DNA from: Streptosporangium carneum | GTDB taxonomy: Bacteria; Actinomycetota; Actinomycetes; Streptosporangiales; Streptosporangiaceae | Length of the DNA stretch: 64,000 nt | Direction of reading: 5' to 3' | Assembly (NCBI RefSeq): GCF_027922005.1 | Contig: NZ_BSEV01000001.1 | Coordinates: 1,141,638-1,205,637, forward strand | In this document: one piece after another, positions 30,708 to 37,675 of the stretch | Layout: each line of letters starts with the position of its first letter | Numbering within the stretch: position 1 is the first letter of the stretch | Notes under the pieces: generated by a model | The model's database searches: none | Seen by the model: the letters and a program-made list of their open reading frames with translations, nothing else | What the model was told of the DNA's origin: nothing | Made by a program: the position numbers and the translations under genes

Positions 30708-31496
30708 TCATGATTTTTTGGCGGAGGCGAGGATCTGGTCGAGGCTGGAGGGGTTGGACATGAGTCGGCTCACCTGTTCCGGGCTCAGGTCCTTGCCGTC
30801 GAGTCTGAGGGTGGGAGTGCTGTTCACCTTCTGTCGCTGGGCGTAGTCGGTGGCCTTGGCGATGTCCTGCGCCTTCTGCGTGTACACCACGCACCTGTCG
30901 AACTCGGCGCTGTAGAAGCCGAGATCCCGCGCCCAGTTCAGGAGCTCCTTGTTCTCGAACCCGTCGCGGCCCTCCTTCGGCTGGTGGGCGAACAGGGTCT
31001 TGGCATATGAGGCCCACTTGTCGGCCGGGGCGCAGAAGGCCGCGTTCGCGCCGCGCCGGGAGACCGACGGGACGGGTTCCGGGTGGTCGGGCGCCTTGAA
31101 GAGCTGGAAGGGGCGGAAGATCACTTTGGCTTTGCCGTCGGCGGCCGCCTTGTAGATCGTGTCCCCCGCCGCCTCCTCGAGTTTCTTGCAGTAGGGGCAC
31201 TGGAAGTCCTCGAAGATCTCCAGGGTGGGGCCGGTGACGCCGTTTTTCGCCATGAGGATCGATCCGTCCGCCTGGCGGACGGCAGGGGCCGACGGTCCGG
31301 TGTAGGCGATGCCCTTCTGGTCGCTCTGGCTCGCCCTGTCTCTCACGACGACCACGGCGACCACGGCGACGGCCGCCACGGTGACGCCGCCGACGACGCC
31401 GAGCAGCAGCCTGCGCTGTCTCTCGTGGGCCGCCTGCTTTCTGCGCTCCTCGGCGATTCGCTCCCTGGCCGATCTCTGCCGGGCACTCTTGCTCAC
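30708..31496 (-). CDS. Membrane-anchored DsbA-like thiol oxidase
   Basis: 262 residues. An N-terminal basic cytoplasmic helix (RSARERIAEERRKQAAHERQ) leads to one membrane helix (about 28-52). An extracytoplasmic thioredoxin-fold domain follows, with DFQCPYCKKLEE as the CxxC active site and the cis-Pro loop in VNSTPTLRLDG. It would introduce disulfides into exported proteins. The VKOR gene directly upstream is the expected re-oxidant, so the two form one oxidative folding system. Confidence 0.9.
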   Translation of the reverse strand: MSKSARQRSARERIAEERRKQAAHERQRRLLLGVVGGVTVAAVAVVAVVVVRDRASQSDQKGIAYTGPSAPAVRQADGSILMAKNGVTGPTLEIFEDFQCPYCKKLEEAAGDTIYKAAADGKAKVIFRPFQLFKAPDHPEPVPSVSRRGANAAFCAPADKWASYAKTLFAHQPKEGRDGFENKELLNWARDLGFYSAEFDRCVVYTQKAQDIAKATDYAQRQKVNSTPTLRLDGKDLSPEQVSRLMSNPSSLDQILASAKKS

Positions 31497-31553
31497 TGCG
31501 GCTCCTTGTCGATGACGGTTTCAAGCCTTCGTTCTCCGGCGGGCCGGGCGGGG

Positions 31554-32042
31554 TCAGGAGGCCTGGCCGACCCGCCGGTATTCGTCGACGACCACAAGTC
31601 CGAAAAGAACAACGGTGATCACGTGTACGGCCGTGCACCACAAACAGATCTTTCCCAGGACGAGAAGTTCGGCGCTCACCAGGTAGACCACGAAAAGCAC
31701 TCCGACGATCACGCCGCCGAATCGCGACCACCGGATCAGGGGCGACTCCGAGCGCCATGCCCAGGGCGTGACCAGGGCTCCGATTCCGAGGAAGAATGCC
31801 AGGCCCAGCAGGGGGACGGGTATTCCGAGCAGCTGGGAGTATTCGCTCGACGTCACGGAGGCGCAGTCGATTCTCGCGCTCTCCGCGCACACGAGAGAAA
31901 CCGTGTGGTCGTAGTGGACGACGGTCAGGTAGGCCGAGACCGCCAGGCCGGCGAGGCTCAGAAGAGCCGTCGTGACCAGGAACCATCGTGGACGCGGCGA
32001 CGCCGATGCGCGGCGGGGGCGCGGGGGGACGTCTCCGGCCAT
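31554..32042 (-). CDS. Vitamin K epoxide reductase family protein (VKOR)
   Basis: 162 residues with four predicted membrane helices. The start at 32042 has AAGGG 7 nt upstream; the ATG at 32057 has none. The CxxC active site is ICLWCTAVH in the last helix. The loop Cys pair lies in VCAESARIDCASVTSSEYSQ. It transfers electrons from DsbA to menaquinone, linking disulfide formation to the quinone pool supplied by menG here. 57 bp upstream of the DsbA gene. Confidence 0.92.
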   Translation of the reverse strand: MAGDVPPRPRRASASPRPRWFLVTTALLSLAGLAVSAYLTVVHYDHTVSLVCAESARIDCASVTSSEYSQLLGIPVPLLGLAFFLGIGALVTPWAWRSESPLIRWSRFGGVIVGVLFVVYLVSAELLVLGKICLWCTAVHVITVVLFGLVVVDEYRRVGQAS

Positions 32043-32507
32043 GGGTGATCCCTTCATGCGGACGGCCGCCGACCGCTTTTCCGTCGCGGGACTCCGTGTC
32101 GGGGCGCTTGTTGACAGGGGTTTGTGATGTTAAAACGCAATGTGTAAGCGGGTGGTAAGAAAAATCGGCCGAGGTGTCTTTGGGTTTTTTGGGTCCGGGG
32201 TGCTTTTGTGTGGCATGGCGGGTGGAATTCGTCCGGGCGGCCCGGAAACCCGGTTTGAAGCAGGAGATGTCAGGGGTCGCGTGTTCCGCGTGTTCCTCAG
32301 GGCGCGCATTCCTGGCGAACCGCGTGTTCGGGCGACGGCCGGGCCGGTCGGTTGGAGCGAGACTAACGAGGCCGATCTTCAGGTGATAGGGCACAAAGTC
32401 CTGTCGTGGGGGGATCGATGCCGGTTGTGTTGGCATGCCCCGGCTGTCGCCCGTCGAGGCGGTCGTCCGGGGCGGGCGCTTCTCTCCGTGGTGCGGCCAC
32501 GTCGAGT
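32043..32507. other. Gene-poor divergent intergenic region
   Basis: 465 bp between the VKOR gene and the promoter of the next gene. It is less GC-rich than its surroundings, especially 32110-32210, with T-runs (GGGTTTTTTGGG at about 32183). A frame open across 32140-32535 has atypical codon use and no ribosome binding site, so I do not call it. The VKOR-DsbA promoter should lie in the AT-richer part, but no convincing -35/-10 pair stands out. Confidence 0.5.
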
Positions 32508-32520
32508 AAACAACTTGTTT
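32508..32520. promoter_or_regulatory. Palindrome upstream of the leaderless gene
   Basis: AAACAACTTGTTT is a perfect inverted repeat (6-bp arms, 1-bp centre), 11 bp upstream of the -35 hexamer. The position fits an activator or repressor site; the binding protein is unknown. Confidence 0.4.
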
Positions 32521-32531
32521 GCATCGATCTG

Positions 32532-32561
32532 TTGACAACGCATTGAGTCAAGGTTCATGCT
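32532..32561 (+). promoter_or_regulatory. Promoter giving a probable leaderless mRNA
   Basis: Consensus TTGACA (32532-32537) is followed after 18 bp by CATGCT (32556-32561). Transcription should begin 6-7 nt later, at or next to the ATG at 32568. No ribosome binding site precedes that ATG, which is consistent. Confidence 0.55.
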
Positions 32562-32567
32562 GGGCGC

Positions 32568-33044
32568 ATGACCACTGGTTCCGATCAGCCGATCGATCCC
32601 TTCGCGCCCCCGGACCCGGGCAGGGCGCGGGCGCACCGGGTGTACGCGTCTCTTCAGCGCATCGCCGAGCGGCACGCGACGACCGAGGCGCAACGCTCCC
32701 GCCAGGTCCACTCCCACGTCCTCGGTCCGCACGAGGCGATCAGGCTCGTGTCGTTTCTCGCCGCGGGAAGCGCGCAACGCGAAGAGGGCGAGCCCGAGGT
32801 GGACGGCTCCGACATCACCGCGGCGTTGACCCTGATCCCGCTGGCGCGCGCGGAGATGGACCAGTTGGAGGCCGGGCTCCTGCAGATGGCGCGTGGCCGG
32901 GGCATGACCTGGCAGGAGATCGCCTTCGGTCTCGGTCTCGGCACCTCCCAGGCGGCCAGGCAGCGCTACGAACGGCTGGCGGGTCGCGTGGCCGGCGAAA
33001 CGGCCGGCGAAACGGCCGGCGAAACGGGCGGCGAAGCGGACTAG
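32568..33044 (+). CDS. Small helix-turn-helix-like protein with C-terminal repeat
   Basis: 158 residues, cytoplasmic, family not recognised. The C-terminal half has a helix-turn-helix-like segment (GMTWQEIAFGLGLGTSQAARQRYERL, split here as GMTWQEIAFGLGLG then TSQAARQRYERL, about 113-140) resembling the DNA-binding part of small actinobacterial regulators. A tail repeats A-G-E-T, encoded by a 12-bp tandem repeat. The gene is divergent from the VKOR operon and apparently leaderless. A transcription regulator is the best guess. Confidence 0.55.
   Translation: MTTGSDQPIDPFAPPDPGRARAHRVYASLQRIAERHATTEAQRSRQVHSHVLGPHEAIRLVSFLAAGSAQREEGEPEVDGSDITAALTLIPLARAEMDQLEAGLLQMARGRGMTWQEIAFGLGLGTSQAARQRYERLAGRVAGETAGETAGETGGEAD
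32991..33036. repeat. 12-bp tandem repeat encoding the AGET tail
   Basis: GCCGGCGAAACG occurs three times in tandem, followed by a degenerate fourth unit (GGCGGCGAAGCG) ending just before the stop codon. Copy number may vary between strains without frameshift. Confidence 0.75.
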
Positions 33045-33265
33045 GGCATGGCTTCGGGCTGTTCGCCCTCTCCGTGCAGGGCCGGGCCGGCCGCTCGCGG
33101 GGCACTGGCTGACGCCTGCCTGTTCGGGGCTCGTCCACCCGGTGTCGGGCGGGGCAAGGGGCGCTCGCGGGCGTCGGTGCTCTTTCCGCGACGTTGGAAT
33201 GAGGGGCGAGCGGACTCTTCGGGCGCTCTCTCGGGTTTTCCGCCTGTTGTGGGGGTGTTCGGGGG

Positions 33266-33322
33266 CCGGGCCGGATTTCCATATGGCTGGATTTTTCGCC
33301 TACGGAATATGGTCCGGCCCGG
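33266..33322. terminator. Long stem-loop between convergent small genes
   Basis: CCGGGCCGGA pairs perfectly with TCCGGCCCGG, and inside it CCATAT pairs with ATATGG, after a TTT bulge. A 22-nt AT-richer loop remains. It lies between the HTH-like gene (ending 33044) and the small secreted protein gene (ending 33360). The remainder of 33045-33359 shows no gene. Confidence 0.65.
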
Positions 33323-33335
33323 ACGGTGTCATTGC

Positions 33336-33365
33336 GCGGTCACATCAGACGCGGTCACATCAGAA
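33336..33365. repeat. 15-bp direct repeat over a stop codon
   Basis: GCGGTCACATCAGA occurs twice back to back with period 15 (33336-33350, 33351-33365). The second copy contains the stop codon of the small secreted protein gene (33360-33362, minus strand). Confidence 0.7.
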
Positions 33366-33671
33366 GGGAATGGACACGCTGAGGCGTGGACCCACCGGGG
33401 TCGGGGTCGTCCCGGGGGTCACGACCAATGAGAAGCCCTGACAGAACGCGTCCGCGTAGACGGTGACGGGCGCGTTCGTGTTGTTGGTGACCGCGTTGAA
33501 CCCGGCTCCGGTGATGCACCCCCGCGGCGGGTTGACGTGCACGTAGGAGGGTCCTGAAGGGGGATTGGACAGGGTGAGCGTTCCTGTCGCCGCACTGGAC
33601 GGCATTGAGGTGACACCGAGGATTCCCGCTGCCAGCGTCGATGCCACCGCGAATCGGATCGCTAGTCTCAT
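33360..33671 (-). CDS. Small secreted protein of unknown function
   Basis: 103 residues with AAAGGG 6 nt before the ATG. A classical signal peptide (MRLAIRFAVASTLAAGILG) ends at about SSAA-T. The mature 75 residues are predicted beta-rich, contain two Cys (NPPRGCITG and DAFCQGFS) that may pair, and end LSVSIPF. Similar short exported proteins occur in actinomycetes without assigned function. It lies 339 bp from the RiPP precursor on the opposite strand, so a link with that cluster is only positional. Confidence 0.65.
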   Translation of the reverse strand: MRLAIRFAVASTLAAGILGVTSMPSSAATGTLTLSNPPSGPSYVHVNPPRGCITGAGFNAVTNNTNAPVTVYADAFCQGFSLVVTPGTTPTPVGPRLSVSIPF

Positions 33672-33929
33672 GGCTAACCCTTTCGAGGCATTTTCACTTC
33701 ATGGGCCGAGCATTTCGACCCGGTCCGGCCACCCCTAATTTCGCATGAAGTCGTTTGTCGGGATCGCACGATGAACTGCCAAATATCACCGGTTTCATGC
33801 CAAAGCGCTCCGGTGTGCCTTCGGCGGGGCAGGCACTCTCCGGACAGCGCCCGGTGGAGTCATGCCCGAGGTGGATCCCGTCGCGGGGCGGCTCATCCAT
33901 CGGGGTGGGCGCCGTGACGCCCGGCGAGC

Positions 33930-33958
33930 TCCAAGGTGCCTCCAAGGCGTTTCCAAGG
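33930..33958 (+). promoter_or_regulatory. Three heptameric direct repeats, SARP-type operator
   Basis: TCCAAGG occurs three times without mismatch at 33930, 33941 and 33952, always with a 4-bp spacer (11-bp period, one helical turn). SARP activators bind this kind of array about 8 bp upstream of the -10. A weak -10 candidate, AAGGAT (33968-33973), starts 9 bp after the last repeat. The transcript would start near 33980, about 30 nt before the precursor peptide ATG. The reverse complement CCTTGGA recurs at 33991-33997. Confidence 0.65.
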
Positions 33959-33967
33959 TGTCGGGCG

Positions 33968-33973
33968 AAGGAT
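33968..33973 (+). promoter_or_regulatory. Candidate -10 of the RiPP cluster promoter
   Basis: AAGGAT at the distance from the heptad array expected for SARP-activated promoters. No -35 consensus is present because the heptads occupy that region, as is typical for such promoters. Otherwise 33672-33929 holds no gene. Confidence 0.4.
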
Positions 33974-34010
33974 TCGGTCGCGTTGAAACCCCTTGGAAGG
34001 AGGTGTGGAA

Positions 34011-34175
34011 ATGACCGTTCGCATCGATGACCTGGATGGCTCCCTGGAGCTTCCCGAGGACGCGCTGGAGACCGTCGTCGGAGGTCGGGAGCCGATGACC
34101 CCCCCGACCCCCAAGCTGTCGTCTTCCCTTGGCAACGGAACGAGGGGCGACCCTCTGCCCGACACGTTCACCTGA
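34011..34175 (+). CDS. Graspetide-type RiPP precursor peptide
   Basis: 54 residues. A near-perfect ribosome binding site (GGAGGTG) lies 8 nt before the ATG. The acidic leader (about 1-25: TVRIDDLDGSLELPEDALETVVGG) is written here in two parts, TVRIDDLDGSLELP and EDALETVVGG, and ends in Gly-Gly. The 29-residue core starts REPM, is rich in Pro/Thr/Ser (TPPTPKLSSSLGNGT), and ends RGDPLPDTFT. It thus has hydroxyl donors (Thr, Ser) and two Asp acceptors for omega-ester rings. It is followed after 63 bp by an ATP-grasp ligase. Recognition rests on size, leader/core layout and context; the exact graspetide class is not known to me. Confidence 0.8.
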   Translation: MTVRIDDLDGSLELPEDALETVVGGREPMTPPTPKLSSSLGNGTRGDPLPDTFT

Positions 34176-34238
34176 GGATGACTGGGCGGCGCCCGTACGA
34201 CCCCGTACGGGCGTCGTCCGCTCGACGCGGAGAATCCC

Positions 34239-35213
34239 TTGATCCTTGTACTCAGCAGAAAAGACGACCTGGCGGTCAACCTGGTGCTGCCCGAGCTCGC
34301 CAAGCGGGGCGTCGAGGCGCTCTGGTGGGACCCCGGAGACTATCCCGCGGAGAGCCGGATCATCTCCCGCCTGGTCGACGGGGCGTGGCGGCACACGCTG
34401 GTCACAGGCGGCGCGGAGTACGACTGCTCGGTTTTCAGCGCCGTCTGGAACCGCAGACCCTCCCGGCCCAGGGCGGCGGACGTCGTCGAGGACGCCACGC
34501 ACCGCGGCTACGTCGAGAAGTTGGCGCGGATCTACCTCAACGGGTGGGAGGACACCTTCGACACCCGCTGGTTCCCCGCGCGCAGCATCGACGTGATCCG
34601 CACCCAGAACAAGCTGCTCAACCTCACGGCCGCCGCCCGGCTCGGCTTCACCGTCCCGGAGACGACCGTCACCAACGACCCCGAGACGCTCGTCGAGGCC
34701 TGGACGGAGGCGGAGGGACGGCTGATCGCGAAAGAGGTCGAGTTCGTGGAGTTCGGGATCGACGGCGCGGGCCACAACTTCTACACGACCCCGGTCTCCC
34801 GGCGGCACCTCACCAGCCGTCACCGTCTGGCCCACGCCCCCGCGATCCTCCAGCCCTACGTCGACAAGGCCGTCGAGCTGCGGATCACCGTCGTGGGCGA
34901 CCGGGTCTTCACCGCGGAGCTCCACTCCCAGGGATCGCGGGCGACCCGCCACGACTACCGCCACTACGAGGGCAACTTCTCCCAGTACGCCGTCCACGAC
35001 CTGCCTGAGGACGTGGAACGGCGCTGCGTCGACCTGGTCGGGTCGCTGGGCCTGGCCTTCGGCTGCATCGATGTGATCCTCACCCCGGAGGGCGAGTACG
35101 TGTACCTGGAAGTGAACCCCAACGGCCAGTGGGGGTGGATCGAGGAGTTCACCGACCTGCCCATCTCCGAGGCGATCGCCGACTGGCTCGTCGCGGGGGA
35201 GGTTCCCGCATGA
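34239..35213 (+). CDS. ATP-grasp RiPP maturase (MvdD/SAV_5884-like)
   Basis: 324 residues. The TTG at 34239 has GGAG upstream. The family uses ATP to activate Asp/Glu side chains of a precursor and couple them to Thr/Ser hydroxyls or Lys amines. Visible are the N-terminal pre-ATP-grasp domain (ILVLSRKDDLAVNLVLPELA), a linker motif NRRPSRPR, the ATP-binding Lys region RLIAKEVEFVEF, and the metal-binding end YLEVNPNGQWGWIE, typical of this maturase group. It overlaps the next gene by 4 nt. Together with the precursor it defines the cluster. Confidence 0.92.
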   Translation: MILVLSRKDDLAVNLVLPELAKRGVEALWWDPGDYPAESRIISRLVDGAWRHTLVTGGAEYDCSVFSAVWNRRPSRPRAADVVEDATHRGYVEKLARIYLNGWEDTFDTRWFPARSIDVIRTQNKLLNLTAAARLGFTVPETTVTNDPETLVEAWTEAEGRLIAKEVEFVEFGIDGAGHNFYTTPVSRRHLTSRHRLAHAPAILQPYVDKAVELRITVVGDRVFTAELHSQGSRATRHDYRHYEGNFSQYAVHDLPEDVERRCVDLVGSLGLAFGCIDVILTPEGEYVYLEVNPNGQWGWIEEFTDLPISEAIADWLVAGEVPA

Positions 35214-36205
35214 CCGGGTTCCCCGAGACGCTGGCCGAGGCCGTCGAGCTGCTGCGCGGGCTGCCGCGCCGGCGCGAGGGCGTGCGGGCCGCCCGCGAGA
35301 GCGTCGCCGCGTGGCGCGCCGTCCGTCCCGGGAGCCGGGCCCAGCTGGTCGTGGACGTGCGGCCCGGCTCACCCGTCGTCGACTACGACCTGATCCTCGA
35401 CCACCCGGACGGCGGCGCCGTCGCCCTCACCGCGCCCGCCGAGGACGGGGTCCCCTGGACGGTCGAGCACTCCACGCACTGGGCGGCGAGCAAGGTCCTG
35501 GCCGTCGACGGCCAGGAGCTGTCGGTGCAGACCGCCCTGCTCACCCTGCGGGCGCTCGCCGGCCGCGACCGGACCGTGCACGACGACCTCATCGACCACT
35601 GCGTCCTCACGCTGGCGAGCTGGGAGGAGCCCGACCCCTCACCGGAGGAGCTGCAGCGGGCCTCCGACGACTTCCGCAGGCGACGGGGCCTGCACAGCCG
35701 GGCCGACATGCTGCGGTGGCTGGAGGAGGTCGGCCTGACGTCCGCCGCCTACGACAACCACCTGTACTCCCTGGCCAGGATGCGCGGTTTCAGGACCCGG
35801 ACGGAAGCCGAGTCGGCCGAGGCCTACTTCGAGGAGCACGCCGCGGAGTTCGACCGGGTCTCGGCCGTGTGGGCCGTCGGGCCCGAGCCCCCGCTGGCCG
35901 AGCTGGCGGGTCACGACGACCCCTTCGCGGCGATCGCCGGGGCGGTCGCCCGTCCCGTGGGGGAGATCGTCGTGCACGTGGCCGACCGGGTGGCCGCCGA
36001 GGTGCCCGCCCCGTTGCGCGAGGCGGGAGAGGGCGACGCGGTCGGGCCGGTGCCGTACCGCGACGGGTTCCTGTTCGGAGCCGTACGGCGTCGCCGTCTC
36101 GCGTCCCCCGACCCCGACACGCTGGCGGCGGCCGGGCGGGCCGCGTTCTCCGCCTTCCTCGCCGACAGACGGGCGAAGGCGAAGGTCGAGTGGTACTGGC
36201 TGTGA
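35210..36205 (+). CDS. PpiC-related peptide maturation system protein
   Basis: 331 residues, cytoplasmic; no signal peptide. ATG overlaps the ATP-grasp stop codon, with GGGGGAGG upstream. The C-terminal part (about 200-331: EAYFEEHAAEF, VGPVPYRDGFLFGAV) resembles the parvulin/SurA-type PpiC family; the N-terminal half (about 1-150) is not recognised. I recall a family described as putative peptide maturation system proteins found next to SAV_5884-type ATP-grasp genes; this fits it. It may present, fold or hydrolytically process the precursor. No transporter or protease gene is adjacent. Confidence 0.75.
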   Translation: MTGFPETLAEAVELLRGLPRRREGVRAARESVAAWRAVRPGSRAQLVVDVRPGSPVVDYDLILDHPDGGAVALTAPAEDGVPWTVEHSTHWAASKVLAVDGQELSVQTALLTLRALAGRDRTVHDDLIDHCVLTLASWEEPDPSPEELQRASDDFRRRRGLHSRADMLRWLEEVGLTSAAYDNHLYSLARMRGFRTRTEAESAEAYFEEHAAEFDRVSAVWAVGPEPPLAELAGHDDPFAAIAGAVARPVGEIVVHVADRVAAEVPAPLREAGEGDAVGPVPYRDGFLFGAVRRRRLASPDPDTLAAAGRAAFSAFLADRRAKAKVEWYWL

Positions 36206-36226
36206 GCCCCAGGCCCGCGACCCCTC

Positions 36227-36250
36227 GTCGGCCCGCCTCGTCAGGCCGAC
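36227..36250. terminator. Stem-loop ending the RiPP cluster
   Basis: GTCGGCC and GGCCGAC form a perfect 7-bp stem with a 10-nt loop in the 57-bp gap to the convergent SDR gene. Confidence 0.5.
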
Positions 36251-36262
36251 GTCTCCGGGAGG

Positions 36263-36979
36263 TCATCGGGGGAGGATCTCGGGGTTTCGCGCGGCCTGGG
36301 CGACGAACGCCCTGAACGCCTCCACGTCGCCGACGACCTCCTCGACGCGGTCGCGCCTGAGGTACAGGTCGTGGTAGCGGGCCCCGACGGCGTCCGGGTC
36401 GCCCTCGCCGCCGCCGGGGCTGATCCCCAGGGCGATCGTGACCGTCGCGACGTGGACGCCCTGGGGGCCGAGTTCGGCGTGCAGGGCGTGCGCCCAGTTG
36501 CGCAGGGCCGCCATGGCGAGGCCGACGTTGGCCAGGAACGGCGCGGGGACCGTGGACGACACGCCCGTGGTCAGCAGCAGCGTGCCCTCGCCGCGAGCGA
36601 GCATGTCCGGCAGGACCTGGCCCACGGCGGTCACCGCGCCGAGCACGTTCAGCTCGAACTGGGCGGTGGCCGACTCGACCGTGGTCTGCGCGGCGTGTGT
36701 GATCGGTCCGGTCGGGCTGGGGCCGTACTCGAGGACGTCGACCGGGCCGAGCGTGCGCCTGAGGTCCGAGAGGGCCGCCGCGAGCCCGTCGCGGTCGTGG
36801 ATGTCGGCGGGGAACGCGGCGGCGGTGACCCCCAGACCGGCCAGCTCGCGCACATACGTGTCGAGGTTGTCCTTGTTACGGGCGATCAGTCCCACCTGGA
36901 AGCCGTTTCTGCCGAACGCGCGGGCCACTCCCATGCCCAGTCCGGGACCTGCGCCGACGACGGCCAGGGTTCTCGTCAC
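36263..36979 (-). CDS. Short-chain dehydrogenase/reductase
   Basis: 238 residues. The GTG at 36979 has GAGAGGA 7 nt upstream and puts the cofactor motif GAGPGLGMGVARAFG at the N-terminus. The usual SDR Ser-Tyr-Lys triad is not obvious: the active-site region reads LLTTGVSSTVPAPFLANVGLAMAA, here given as TTGVSSTVPAP then FLANVGLAMAA, with no YxxxK. It may be an atypical or non-catalytic member. Divergent from the HxlR regulator, which probably controls it. Confidence 0.75.
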   Translation of the reverse strand: MTRTLAVVGAGPGLGMGVARAFGRNGFQVGLIARNKDNLDTYVRELAGLGVTAAAFPADIHDRDGLAAALSDLRRTLGPVDVLEYGPSPTGPITHAAQTTVESATAQFELNVLGAVTAVGQVLPDMLARGEGTLLLTTGVSSTVPAPFLANVGLAMAALRNWAHALHAELGPQGVHVATVTIALGISPGGGEGDPDAVGARYHDLYLRRDRVEEVVGDVEAFRAFVAQAARNPEILPR

Positions 36980-37128
36980 TGCGGATCCTCTCTGCCAGGA
37001 CCGGCCGGATCTTCCATGAGCCGCCCGAATCCAATGGTTACGCTTTGTTCGCAGCAACATGGTTTGTTATTACGATGGCGGTGGACAAGACGGCACATCG
37101 ATGTCGGTGAGGCACATGGAGGGAACCC

Positions 37129-37623
37129 ATGGCGGGCAGAGGCGATCCGGTGTCGACCCCGTGTGACCCCGATCCGGCGGTGAGCGCGGACATGGTGAGC
37201 GGCGAGGACGTCGAGGACGGCGAGTCGGACATCGAGGTCTGCCGGCAGGTGCTTCAGATCCTCGCTCTGATCGGCGACAAGTGGAGCGTCCTGGTCATCG
37301 GCCAGCTCAGGGACCGCACGCTGCGCTTCAGCGAGATGCACCGCAGGGTCGTGGGCATCTCCCAGCGCATGCTCACACTGACCCTGCGCCAGCTCGAACG
37401 CGACGGCCTGGTCACCCGCACCGTCTACCCCAGCGTGCCGCCGCGCGTCGACTACGCGCTCACCGAGCTCGGCGCGACGCTGCTCGACTCGGTCTCCGCC
37501 CTCGCGGGGTGGGCGAAGACGCACCGGCGTGAGATCAACCGGAACCGGGATCGCTACGACGCCGACCATCCACCGCGGAAACAGGCGTCGGCCAGGCCCG
37601 CGCGGACCGCCGGGGGAAGGTAG
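37129..37623 (+). CDS. HxlR family transcription regulator
   Basis: 164 residues with GGAGGG 6 nt before the ATG. The winged helix is typical: IGDKWSVLVIGQL, then RFSEMHRRVVGISQRMLTLTLRQLERDGLV. The Cys in EVCRQVLQIL is at the position used for redox or electrophile sensing in several HxlR proteins (HypR, QorR). The basic tail is unrelated. It probably senses a reactive compound and regulates the divergent SDR gene through the 149-bp intergenic region. Confidence 0.88.
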   Translation: MAGRGDPVSTPCDPDPAVSADMVSGEDVEDGESDIEVCRQVLQILALIGDKWSVLVIGQLRDRTLRFSEMHRRVVGISQRMLTLTLRQLERDGLVTRTVYPSVPPRVDYALTELGATLLDSVSALAGWAKTHRREINRNRDRYDADHPPRKQASARPARTAGGR

Positions 37624-37633
37624 CCGTTCTCCT

Positions 37634-37658
37634 CGGCGGGGCTCGCGCGCTCCCGCCG
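37634..37658. terminator. Stem-loop between HxlR and EamA genes
   Basis: CGGCGGG and CCCGCCG form a 7-bp stem around 11 nt in the 52-bp convergent gap. Confidence 0.45.
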
Positions 37659-37675
37659 GTCCGGTGCGGCGGCGG

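Noticed and set aside
32140-32535. Open frame of 131 codons in the VKOR upstream region
   Set aside because: No ribosome binding site, atypical third-position composition, and it ends on top of a convincing promoter for the next gene.
33360-33671. Small secreted protein as part of the RiPP cluster
   Set aside because: It lies on the opposite strand 339 bp away, has a Sec signal peptide and its own hairpin terminator; nothing links it to the ATP-grasp system.
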